Of a stretch of DNA of 33,740 bases, positions 7,116 to 13,125 are shown piece by piece. The notes below the pieces were generated by a model. That model was not told where the DNA came from and made no database searches. It saw nothing but the letters and a program-made list of their open reading frames with translations. Numbering within the stretch: the first letter of the stretch is position 1; each line of letters starts with the position of its first letter. The position numbers and the translations under genes are program-made. Source of the DNA: Christensenella sp. UBA3770 (GTDB taxonomy: Bacteria; Bacillota; Clostridia; Christensenellales; CAG-1252); NCBI GenBank assembly GCA_002371075.1, contig DFFS01000066.1, forward strand, positions 1 to 33,740, written 5' to 3'.

Positions 7116-9050
7116 TTATTTCAAATTTTTCTCGCGCACGTCCTTGGCAAGCTTTTCGATGAAAGCATCCGTCGTCATCGCGCCGAGATCGCCCTCCTGA
7201 CGATGTCTGACGGCAACCGTGCCGTTCTCCTTTTCCTTGTCGCCGATGATCAACATATACGGCACCTTTTGGAGTTGCGCTTCGCGGATCTTGTAGCCCA
7301 CCTTTTCGCTCCTGGTATCCGACTCGGCACGGAAACCGAGGGAATTGAGCTTTTCGGTAAGAGCGACGACGTCCTCCGCCGTCCTGTCCGTCAAGCTGAT
7401 GACTTTGACCTGTACGGGCGCGATCCAAGCGGGGAATGCGCCTGCATACTTTTCGATCAACATGGCAAGGGTGCGCTCATAGCAACCGATGCTGCTGCGG
7501 TGAATGATGTAGGGCGTCTTCTTCGCGCCGTTCTCATCCACGTAAGACATCTCAAAGCGCGCCGCGCTGGCAAAGTCGATTTGAATCGTGATGATCGTGT
7601 CTTCCTTGCCGTAAACGTTCTTTGCCTGTACGTCGAGTTTGGGTCCGTAGAAAGCCGCCTCGCCGATCGCCTCGACATAGTCGAGCCCCAAGCGATCGAG
7701 GATGTCTTTCATCATCGACTCCGTCCTTTCCCATTCGGCGGGATTGTCAATGTACTTATCGGTGTTTTTCGGATCCCACTTGCTGAAGCGGAAAGTGACG
7801 TCATCACGCAAACCGAGACAATTTAGGAAATAATACGAAAGATCCAAGCAGCGCTTGAACTCCCCTTCGATCTGCTCCGGCGTGCAGATGATGTGTCCGT
7901 CCGACAACGTAAATTGTCTGACGCGGATCAAGCCGTGCATTTCACCCGAAGCCTCGTTGCGGAACAAGGTTGCGGTCTCGGCAAAGCGATACGGCAGATC
8001 GCGGTAGCTCTTGATGCCGTTTTTGTAGATCTGATATTGGAAAGGACACGTCATCGGGCGAAGCGCCAAAACCTCGTCATCCGTCTCCTCGTCGCCGATC
8101 ACAAACATCTTGTCGCGATAGTGGTCCCAATGACCGGAGATCTTGTAAAGATCGTTTTTTGCCATCGCGGGGGTCTTGGTAAGCATAAAGCCGCGGCGCT
8201 CCTCCTCATCCTCCACGAAACGTTGCAGGATCTGAAGCATCTTTGCACCCTTGGGCATCAGGAGGGGAAGCCCCTGCCCGATCGTATCCACGGTCATAAA
8301 CAGCTCAAGATCACGCCCGAGCTTGTTGTGGTCGCGCTTTTTTGCCTCCTCAAGTTTGACAAGGTACTCATCCAAAGCAGCCTTTTTGTCAAACGCAACG
8401 CCGTAGATGCGGGTAAGCATCTTTTTCTTTGCGTCGCCGCGCCAATAAGCGCCGGTGATGCTGGTCAGCTTGACCGCTTTCAACACGCCCGTGCTCTTGA
8501 GGTGGGGTCCGACGCACATATCAACGAAATCGCCCTGATGATAGAAGCTGATCTCCGCATTTTTGGGAAGCTCGGAGATCATCTCAAGCTTATAAGGCTC
8601 GCCGAGCTTACGCATCAGGCTCGTAGCGCTCTTGCGCGGCAACACTTCCCTGGTGATGGGGAGGTTTGCCTTGATGATGCGCTGCATCTCCTCTTCGATC
8701 TTGGCAAGATCCTCCATCGTGGGCGGAGTGATATACTCGATATCATAATAGAACCCCGTGTCGATGGCTGGCCCGATGGCAAGTTTTGCGGTGGGATAGA
8801 TGCTCTTGACCGCTTGCGCCATCACGTGCGCGGCGGTGTGATTGTAGATGTGCTGACCCTCCTGATCCTTAAAGGTCAGGATCTGCACTTCCGCATCCTT
8901 GTCCACCACGTAAGAAAGATCAACGGCTACGCCGTTAACCTTACCGGCAAGAGCGGCGCGATGAAGCCCCTCGCCGATGTCGGCGGCAATTTGGTCCACC
9001 GTAACGGGAGCATCGTACTCTTTAATCGAATCTCTTAAAAAAATCTTCAT
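7116..9050 (-). CDS. thrS: Threonyl-tRNA synthetase
   Basis: ThrRS charges tRNA-Thr with threonine. The 644-residue protein has an N-terminal TGS domain (MKIFLRDSIKEYDAPVTVD), the editing domain with NHTAAHVMAQAV, and a class II catalytic core with FRNEASGEMHG (motif 2), the zinc-ligand region RPMTCPFQYQIY and motif 3 near GCYERTLAMLIEKY. An anticodon-binding domain is at the C-terminus (IAPVQVKVISL onward). AAGGAGG lies 5 bases before the ATG. A threonine T-box upstream controls expression. The gene precedes infC-rpmI-rplT, a common Firmicutes order, with no terminator between. Confidence 0.98.
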   Translation of the reverse strand: MKIFLRDSIKEYDAPVTVDQIAADIGEGLHRAALAGKVNGVAVDLSYVVDKDAEVQILTFKDQEGQHIYNHTAAHVMAQAVKSIYPTAKLAIGPAIDTGFYYDIEYITPPTMEDLAKIEEEMQRIIKANLPITREVLPRKSATSLMRKLGEPYKLEMISELPKNAEISFYHQGDFVDMCVGPHLKSTGVLKAVKLTSITGAYWRGDAKKKMLTRIYGVAFDKKAALDEYLVKLEEAKKRDHNKLGRDLELFMTVDTIGQGLPLLMPKGAKMLQILQRFVEDEEERRGFMLTKTPAMAKNDLYKISGHWDHYRDKMFVIGDEETDDEVLALRPMTCPFQYQIYKNGIKSYRDLPYRFAETATLFRNEASGEMHGLIRVRQFTLSDGHIICTPEQIEGEFKRCLDLSYYFLNCLGLRDDVTFRFSKWDPKNTDKYIDNPAEWERTESMMKDILDRLGLDYVEAIGEAAFYGPKLDVQAKNVYGKEDTIITIQIDFASAARFEMSYVDENGAKKTPYIIHRSSIGCYERTLAMLIEKYAGAFPAWIAPVQVKVISLTDRTAEDVVALTEKLNSLGFRAESDTRSEKVGYKIREAQLQKVPYMLIIGDKEKENGTVAVRHRQEGDLGAMTTDAFIEKLAKDVREKNLK

Positions 9051-9064
9051 AGTTTCCTCCTTTT

Positions 9065-9076
9065 AGCCATATGGCT
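9065..9076 (-). repeat. 12-bp perfect palindrome between T-box terminator and thrS ribosome-binding site
   Basis: AGCCATATGGCT is its own reverse complement and lies 3 bases upstream of the thrS Shine-Dalgarno run. It could form a small hairpin in the mRNA or act as a DNA site. No function is assigned. Confidence 0.4.
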
Positions 9077-9084
9077 GCAAGTAT

Positions 9085-9116
9085 AAAAAAGCCCTTACGC
9101 GTCTAAACGCATAAGG
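9085..9116 (-). terminator. T-box terminator hairpin
   Basis: Ten-base arms CCTTATGCGT and ACGCGTAAGG with loop TTAG (one A-C mismatch) are followed by TTTTTT on the minus strand. This is the regulated terminator of the thrS T-box. Confidence 0.9.
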
Positions 9117-9276
9117 ACGACTTTCGCCGCGGTTCCACCTTATTTGAGCGCCGTAATGCGCCCCGCTTTGTATAGAAACTGCTTGTCGAACGGTGGTACC
9201 GTCAAGGGGCAAACGCTTCGCTCACAGCAAACGCGAAACTCTCTGAAGAATGCTTGTCCTCGCGACATGTCCGTTC
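9085..9276 (-). promoter_or_regulatory. Threonine T-box riboswitch upstream of thrS
   Basis: The minus strand holds the T-box motif AAGGTGGAACCGCGG (about 9141-9127). A terminator follows: CCTTATGCGT-TTAG-ACGCGTAAGG (9116-9093), then six Ts. Stem I can be traced: a basal helix pairs GAACGG (9276-9271) with CCGTTC (9193-9188). An upper helix pairs the GGACAAGC region with GTTTGCCC. The AGAGAG and GCTGTGA elements are where expected. The codon ACC (9197-9195) followed by A lies just before the basal helix, in the specifier position; ACC is a threonine codon. TGGA in the T-box fits a U discriminator. Uncharged tRNA-Thr should stabilise the antiterminator and permit thrS transcription. Confidence 0.92.
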
Positions 9277-9283
9277 CATGTCA

Positions 9284-9370
9284 TGGTGCCGAAGGCGGGA
9301 CTCGAACCCGCACGGAGCCAAGCTCCGAGGGATTTTAAGTCCCTTGCGTCTACCATTCCGCCACTTCGGC
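9284..9370 (-). tRNA. tRNA-Leu (anticodon UAA)
   Basis: The minus strand folds as a class II tRNA: acceptor GCCGAAG/CTTCGGC, anticodon loop CTTAAAA giving UAA, a long variable arm (CGGAG...CTCCG) and T-loop GGTTCGAGTCC. The discriminator is A and CCA is encoded (9286-9284). It follows tRNA-Cys by 7 bases, and T-box Stem I starts about 7 bases after its CCA. Confidence 0.97.
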
Positions 9371-9377
9371 ATTTTTT

Positions 9378-9452
<75 letters not shown>

Positions 9453-9510
9453 ATAACGCTATATAATATGTTTCGCACGCAATGCGCGCCACATATTGTC
9501 GCCAATGTTT

Positions 9511-9633
9511 GGAGCGGGAGACGGGATGCCCGATTGCTCGGGGACCTACGCTGCGCTCCGGTTCGGCCCCTGCGGGTCCCAACTGCTGTCGCATTTGCTG
9601 CTTTGCAGTCGAATCCCTAGGAAGCTTTTCAAT
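9511..9633 (-). repeat. Tandem repeat unit 1 (nearest tRNA-Cys)
   Basis: This copy has GGGACC/GGTCCC as a 6-bp helix; units 2 and 3 have one changed base that shortens it. The boundary with unit 2 reads TTTTCAAT on the plus strand. Confidence 0.85.
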
Positions 9634-9756
9634 GGAGCGGGAGACGGGATGCCCGATTGCTCGGGGACCTACGCTGCGCTCCGGTTCGGCCCCTGCGGGT
9701 CACAACTGCTGTCGCATTTGCTGCTTTGCAGTCGAATCCCTAGGAAGATTTTCTAT
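9634..9756 (-). repeat. Tandem repeat unit 2
   Basis: Its body is almost identical to unit 1, with one change at the GGTC helix and a different spacer ending TTTTCTAT, which matches the sequence flanking the real tRNA-Gly. Confidence 0.85.
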
Positions 9757-9879
9757 GGAGCGGGAGACGGGATGCCCGATTGCTCGGGGACCTGCGCTGC
9801 GCTCCGGTTCGGCCCCTGCGGGTCACAACTGCTGTCGCATTTGCTGCTTTGCAGTCGAATCCCTTGAAAGCCATTTCTA
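9757..9879 (-). repeat. Tandem repeat unit 3 (adjoining tRNA-Gly)
   Basis: It has the same body with CCTGCGC in place of CCTACGC. Its spacer is the true 3' flank of tRNA-Gly, with GAAAGCCATTTCTAT on the plus strand. Confidence 0.85.
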
Positions 9880-9954
9880 TGGAGCGGGAGACGGGATTCG
9901 GACCCGCGACATTTGCCTTGGCAAGGCAACGCTCTACCACTGAGCCACTCCCGC
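9880..9954 (-). tRNA. tRNA-Gly (anticodon GCC)
   Basis: Acceptor GCGGGAG pairs with CTCCCGC, the D-arm is GCTCAGTGGTAGAGC, the anticodon loop TTGCCAA gives GCC, the T-loop is TCCGAAT, the discriminator is U and CCA is encoded (9882-9880). A consensus-like promoter lies 15 bases upstream. Its 3' end is the source of the sequence copied in the tandem repeats downstream. Confidence 0.97.
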
Positions 9955-9968
9955 GCGAATGCTTTATT

Positions 9969-9997
9969 ACTATACCAAATAATGACGGCTTTGGCAA
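9969..9997 (-). promoter_or_regulatory. Promoter for the tRNA-Gly/Cys/Leu cluster
   Basis: The minus strand reads TTGCCA (9997-9992), a 17-bp spacer and TATAGT (9974-9969), with the tRNA-Gly 5' end 15 bases beyond. No terminator or strong promoter is visible between here and thrS, so the tRNAs, repeats and T-box leader may share a transcript. Confidence 0.85.
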
Positions 9998-10015
9998 CAG
10001 TTTTTTTGAAAAAAA

Positions 10016-11656
10016 TTACTCTGCCGCCAAAATATAAAAGGAATGCGGTTGATTTCCTTCGTATACGATGACTTCCAGATCGGGGCATTCCTCTCCGAGC
10101 TTTTCCTGCAAGGCTTCGACCGCTTCTTTTGAAACCCCCTCTCCGTAGTAAACGTTTAACACGTCCATGCCGTCCATCTTCATCTTTTTGACAAGATCGA
10201 GCGCCACTTCGTTGAGGTCCGTGCCCTTGGTCAAGATGCTCTTTTCCGAAAGACCGATGTAATCCCCTTTTGTCAAAGACAATCCGTCGATCTTGGTGTT
10301 GCGCACCGCCGTGGTGACCTGCGCCGTCGTTACGGCGCGGAACGCGGTGGTCATCGCTTCCGCATTGGCGTCAAGCTCTGCCGTTGGGTCAAACGCAATG
10401 ACGGCGGCAATGCCCTCGGCAACGTTTTCGGTGTCAAGCACAACGGCATCGCGAGAGGCGATCTCCTTTGCCTTTTGCGCCGCAAGAATGATGTTTTTGT
10501 TGTTGGGAAGCACGATCACGTGATCCGCATTGACGCGATTGACGGCGGAAAGGATCTCGTTTACGCTGGGGTTCATCGTTTGCCCGCCCTCCACGATCAT
10601 ATCCACGCCAAGCTGCTTAAAGATGTTTTTGATGCCCTCGCCCGCGCAAACCGCCACGATACCGATGGGTTTTTTGGTGCGCTCAAGCTCCTCTTTTATC
10701 TTACGGTTTTGATCCAGCATATTTTCGATCTTTACACGGTCAAGTTCGCCAAGTTCCAACGCGTATTGCAAGGCACGCCCCGGCTGATTGGTGTGAACGT
10801 GCACTTTGACAAGGTTTAAGTCACCGATGCAGATCAAACTGTTGCCCAGCTTGCACAGCTTGTCGCGCAACTTGTCGATATCCGCTTCGGTAGCGCGAGG
10901 ACGAATGTTTTTCACAAAAAACTCGGTGCAGTAGGCAAACTCAATGTCGTCAAGATCGTGCACGTCGGCGGCAAAGACGGGCTCATCGTCGTCTTTGACG
11001 ACGGAGGGAGATTTGGGCGCCGTCTTGGGGATCTCTTTGCCCTCGATCGCCATCAAAAACGCTTCAAAAACGCGCATCAAGCCCATGCCGCCCGCGTCCA
11101 CTACGCCGGCTTTTTTGAGAATGGGGAGCATATTGGGCGTATCCTTCAAGACCGCATCCCCCTTTTCAATGAGTTTTTGCAACATTTGCTCAAACGTGGC
11201 GTTGCCCTTGCCCGCGCGAGAAGAGGACTCCGCGATCACGCGCATGACGGTCAAAATGGTGCCCTCTTTGGGCTGCTCCACCGCGCCATACGCAATGCGC
11301 GCGCCCTCCGAAAGCGCTTTGGAAAAACTTGAGGGGGTCAGTTCGGTCAGCGAAGAAACGACGTCGGCAAAGCCCTTGTAGATCTGTGAAAGGATCACGC
11401 CGCTGTTGCCCCTTGCGCCGCGCAAAGAGGCGGACGTCAAAACGGAGGAAAACCTTTCAAAAGAAAGATCCTCATCGGCAACGGCTTGCAGCTCCGTCGC
11501 TGCGGTCTGCGCCGTCATGCACATATTTGTGCCCGTATCACCGTCCGGCACGGGGAAAACGTTGTGCGCGTTGATCTCCTCCTCGTGAAGAGCAAGGTTC
11601 TCCGCCGCGGCGACAAACATTTTGCGCAGCATTATTACGTCGATCGTCTTAACCAT
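10016..11656 (-). CDS. fakA: Fatty acid kinase catalytic subunit FakA (DAK2/YloV family)
   Basis: FakA phosphorylates fatty acids held by FakB (DegV-type) proteins, feeding host or recycled fatty acids into phospholipid synthesis. The 546-residue protein has an N-terminal DhaL-like kinase domain with the metal/nucleotide motif NVFPVPDGDTGTNM at 32-45 and LRGARGNSGVILSQI. A middle domain and a C-terminal domain (GLSLTKGDYIGLSEK, DGMDVLNVYYGEGV) complete the YloV layout and length. It starts 3 bases after the stop of the Asp23-like gene, a pairing conserved in Firmicutes (yloU-yloV). No fakB is in the window. Confidence 0.93.
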   Translation of the reverse strand: MVKTIDVIMLRKMFVAAAENLALHEEEINAHNVFPVPDGDTGTNMCMTAQTAATELQAVADEDLSFERFSSVLTSASLRGARGNSGVILSQIYKGFADVVSSLTELTPSSFSKALSEGARIAYGAVEQPKEGTILTVMRVIAESSSRAGKGNATFEQMLQKLIEKGDAVLKDTPNMLPILKKAGVVDAGGMGLMRVFEAFLMAIEGKEIPKTAPKSPSVVKDDDEPVFAADVHDLDDIEFAYCTEFFVKNIRPRATEADIDKLRDKLCKLGNSLICIGDLNLVKVHVHTNQPGRALQYALELGELDRVKIENMLDQNRKIKEELERTKKPIGIVAVCAGEGIKNIFKQLGVDMIVEGGQTMNPSVNEILSAVNRVNADHVIVLPNNKNIILAAQKAKEIASRDAVVLDTENVAEGIAAVIAFDPTAELDANAEAMTTAFRAVTTAQVTTAVRNTKIDGLSLTKGDYIGLSEKSILTKGTDLNEVALDLVKKMKMDGMDVLNVYYGEGVSKEAVEALQEKLGEECPDLEVIVYEGNQPHSFYILAAE

Positions 11657-11659
11657 AAA

Positions 11660-12007
11660 TCACCTCGTGCCAAGCACTTTGACGTTTACGTTTTTCACAC
11701 GCATACCCGTAAAGCGCTCGACGGAATACGTCACCGTAGAGCGAAGAGAATCCACAACGGCCTCTTCGCGCACACCCTCTTTTAAGATCACGAAAAGGTG
11801 AATAAAAATACGGTTGTCCACCGTTTCGATCTTCACGCCCCGCGTGTTGTGTCTGCCCTTGAAAAAAGAAAGGATCTTGTCAAAAAGGTTTTTCGCAACG
11901 AGGGCGACCACACCGTAACACTCCCTTGCGGCGTGCAAAGCGCACAGCGCAACGGCTTGATCCGAAACGAAGATTTTGCCGTATTTGTTGGAAGTGCTGA
12001 CAGCCAT
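11660..12007 (-). CDS. Asp23/Gls24 family envelope stress protein (YloU-like)
   Basis: The 115-residue protein has the Asp23/Gls24 (DUF322) pattern: a short beta segment (GKIFVSDQAVALCALHAARECYGVVAL), a central RGVKIETVDNRIFIHLFVIL strand region and a C-terminal SVERFTGMRVKNVNVKV. Members are linked to envelope homeostasis in Gram-positives; this copy has no membrane segment. GGGGTGG precedes the ATG. The gene is first in a two-gene operon with fakA and divergent from rpmB, as in B. subtilis. Confidence 0.88.
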   Translation of the reverse strand: MAVSTSNKYGKIFVSDQAVALCALHAARECYGVVALVAKNLFDKILSFFKGRHNTRGVKIETVDNRIFIHLFVILKEGVREEAVVDSLRSTVTYSVERFTGMRVKNVNVKVLGTR

Positions 12008-12034
12008 TTTCCACCCCTCGCCCTGTTTTACTAT

Positions 12035-12063
12035 ATAATAAATTATTGGTAAATTATTTGCAA
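12035..12063 (-). promoter_or_regulatory. Promoter for the asp23-like gene and fakA
   Basis: The minus strand has TTGCAA (12063-12058), a 17-bp spacer and TATTAT (12040-12035), about 28 bases before the start codon of the Asp23-like gene. Confidence 0.8.
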
Positions 12064-12064
12064 C

Positions 12065-12079
12065 TAATTTTCAAAATTA
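12065..12079. promoter_or_regulatory. 15-bp palindrome between divergent promoters
   Basis: TAATTTTCAAAATTA is a perfect inverted repeat around one central base. It sits in the 27-bp gap between the two -35 boxes of the divergent promoters, where one bound protein could affect both. The low-complexity A/T composition means chance is possible. Confidence 0.35.
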
Positions 12080-12090
12080 CCTAAAAACTG

Positions 12091-12119
12091 TTGCAAAGAA
12101 AAAAAAATCGTGATATAGT
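12091..12119 (+). promoter_or_regulatory. Promoter for rpmB
   Basis: The plus strand has TTGCAA (12091-12096), a 17-bp spacer containing an A-tract, and TATAGT (12114-12119). Transcription should start near 12126, leaving a leader of about 65 bases. Confidence 0.85.
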
Positions 12120-12128
12120 GATATGGTT

Positions 12129-12154
12129 GTGAAAAAGCAACGCGCTTTTTTCAC
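12129..12154 (+). promoter_or_regulatory. Hairpin in the rpmB 5' leader
   Basis: GTGAAAAAGC (12129-12138) pairs with GCTTTTTTCAC (12144-12154), with one bulged T and loop AACGC. It lies at the very start of the predicted transcript, 22 bases before the GGGAGGT ribosome-binding site. It may stabilise the mRNA or respond to L28; no evidence decides. Confidence 0.45.
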
Positions 12155-12190
12155 CCTCAAATGAGATTCGTTACGGGAGGTAATTGAGAT

Positions 12191-12391
12191 ATGTCGAGAG
12201 TTTGCAGCGTATGCGGTAAGAGTAAAATGGCGGGTAACACGGTCAGCCACAGCAATCGCAAGGCTCCCACGCATTGGAACGCAAATATCCAAAAGATCGC
12301 CGTTGTTGATGACAACGGGACTGTTTCCAGAAAGTATGTTTGCACCAGATGCTTGAGAAACGGCGCAGTCAAGAGAAAGAGCGCTAACTGA
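12191..12391 (+). CDS. rpmB: 50S ribosomal protein L28, zinc-binding form
   Basis: L28 is a large-subunit protein. The 66-residue product contains SHSNRKAPTHWNANIQKI and two CxxC pairs (CSVC near the N-terminus, CTRC near the C-terminus), so it is the zinc-ribbon (C+) form. GGGAGGT lies 8 bases before the ATG. It is the only plus-strand protein gene in the window, divergent from the Asp23-like gene and convergent with thiN, matching the B. subtilis arrangement. Confidence 0.97.
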   Translation: MSRVCSVCGKSKMAGNTVSHSNRKAPTHWNANIQKIAVVDDNGTVSRKYVCTRCLRNGAVKRKSAN

Positions 12392-12410
12392 TCTCCCTTT
12401 TGTTTGGACA

Positions 12411-12440
12411 AAAAGGCGTAAGCTTCAACTTACGCCTTTT
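12411..12440. terminator. Bidirectional terminator between rpmB and the yicC-thiN operon
   Basis: AAAAGGCGTAAG (12411-12422) pairs with CTTACGCCTTTT (12429-12440) around a six-base loop. A T-run follows on the plus strand (ending rpmB) and TTTTTG on the minus strand (ending the long operon). The stop codon of the spoVM candidate lies inside the stem. Confidence 0.92.
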
Positions 12441-12513
12441 TTATTTTCTTTTTTGCAAACAACCTCAACACTGCCCTGACAAAAGTCGGCGGACGAAAGC
12501 ATATCACAAACAA
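12430..12513 (-). CDS. spoVM: Candidate stage V sporulation protein SpoVM (27 aa)
   Basis: A 27-codon frame starts with TTG (12513-12511), eight bases after AGGAGG, which itself overlaps the thiN stop codon. The product reads MFVICFRPPTFVRAV followed by LRLFAKKK and a basic tail. It aligns without gaps to the 26-residue B. subtilis SpoVM: R7 for K7, P9 for P9, F11 for F11, V15 for I15 and R17 for R17, forming an amphipathic helix after the proline. SpoVM recognises the curved forespore membrane and anchors SpoIVA for spore coat assembly. Position between thiN and rpmB is that of B. subtilis spoVM. The stop codon lies within the shared terminator stem. A GTG at 12507 is an alternative start. 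Synteny plus the residue match make this likely; expression is not shown. Confidence 0.78.
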   Translation of the reverse strand: MFVICFRPPTFVRAVLRLFAKKKIKKA

Positions 12514-12525
12514 AGGGAACACCTC

Positions 12526-13125
12526 CTATCTGAAAGTATGGATCAGAAGCGCGCTCCCCTCCGCAAGCGACACAAACACTTTATCCGAAGTGCATTCGTT
12601 GGACAGCCCGCGCGTGTCTTTTTTGGTAAGAGTGACGCCATCTGCCGGGTACTTGAGCCCCGTCGCCTTTAGTATATGCAGGTTGCCGTCGAAAGGTACG
12701 ATCGAGAGCGGGTCCCCTGCCTTTGCCGTAAGAAAAAAGTTGGATTCCGTATAATAGATGTCAAAGTTGTCGCCGCGGATCACCGCTTTCACACCAAGAT
12801 CGTGGGCGATCTTTAAAAGATGCAAATTAAAAAGAAAGTGATCGGGTCTTCCGCCGACGGCGCCGTAAACGTCCAGTTCCTCCACGCCGCGAAGCGCCGC
12901 GACCCTGACGCCGAGCTCCCCATCCGAAAAATCCTTTTTTGCGGGAACGGTCACTACCTCCACGTCCTTGGGGCAAAAGCCGAGGCTGTCATAGTCCCCC
13001 ACCGAAAGATCGATGGTGATGCCCCTTTCCTTTGCGCGAAGATACCCTGCGTCCGCAACGATCACGTACGGCGCGCCCAAATAGCGCGCAAAATCTTGCG
13101 AGAGGATCAGCGCGGCTTTTTTCAT
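12526..13125 (-). CDS. thiN: Thiamine pyrophosphokinase
   Basis: ThiN transfers pyrophosphate from ATP to thiamine to give thiamine diphosphate. The 199-residue protein has VADAGYLRAKERGI, the metal/nucleotide motif VGDYDSLG, KDFSDGELGV, and GAVGGRPDHFLFNL, all characteristic, plus a C-terminal thiamine-binding beta domain ending TRGLSNECTSDKVFVSL. Its ATG overlaps the rpe stop by 4 nt. The rpe-thiN pair is conserved in Firmicutes. Confidence 0.93.
   Translation of the reverse strand: MKKAALILSQDFARYLGAPYVIVADAGYLRAKERGITIDLSVGDYDSLGFCPKDVEVVTVPAKKDFSDGELGVRVAALRGVEELDVYGAVGGRPDHFLFNLHLLKIAHDLGVKAVIRGDNFDIYYTESNFFLTAKAGDPLSIVPFDGNLHILKATGLKYPADGVTLTKKDTRGLSNECTSDKVFVSLAEGSALLIHTFR

Larger units (their letters stand above)
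9511..9879 (-). repeat. Three tandem 123-bp structured repeats copying the tRNA-Gly 3' end
   Basis: Units start at 9511, 9634 and 9757, with spacings of 123, 123 and 124 bases to the next unit or to the real tRNA. They differ at only a few positions plus an about 17-base spacer. On the minus strand each unit ends with the T-stem and acceptor 3' half of the neighbouring tRNA-Gly, including CCA in units 2 and 3. The rest can fold as a closed multi-helix junction: GGGAT pairs with ATCCC around hairpins CTGC-AAA-GCAG, CAAATGC-GACA-GCAGTTG, GACC...GGTC and CCCGA-GCAA-TCGGG. This fills the 427-bp gap between tRNA-Cys and tRNA-Gly except for about 58 bases next to tRNA-Cys. Plus-strand open frames here are by-products of the repeat. 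Confidence 0.9.

Noticed and set aside
9453..9510. Dedicated promoter for tRNA-Cys
   Set aside because: Only an AT-rich -10-like stretch is present, with no -35 match at workable spacing; kept as a weak note in the tRNA-Cys entry.
9511..9879. Possible CRISPR array
   Set aside because: Three units of 123 bp with nearly identical bodies and no variable spacers of fixed length; no cas genes nearby.
9511..9879. Possible tandem tRNA pseudogenes
   Set aside because: Only the last part of each unit matches the tRNA-Gly 3' half. There is no acceptor 5' strand, D-arm or anticodon arm.
9482..9943. Plus-strand open frames (153 and 123 codons) with repeated GCPIARGP-type peptides
   Set aside because: They run across three copies of a non-coding repeat and into the antisense of tRNA-Gly. 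The period of 123 is a multiple of three, so the frame stays open by chance.
10000..10018. A/T hairpin (T7-C-A7) after fakA as terminator
   Set aside because: The stem has no G or C pairs and no following T-run distinct from the stem; it is unlikely to terminate efficiently.
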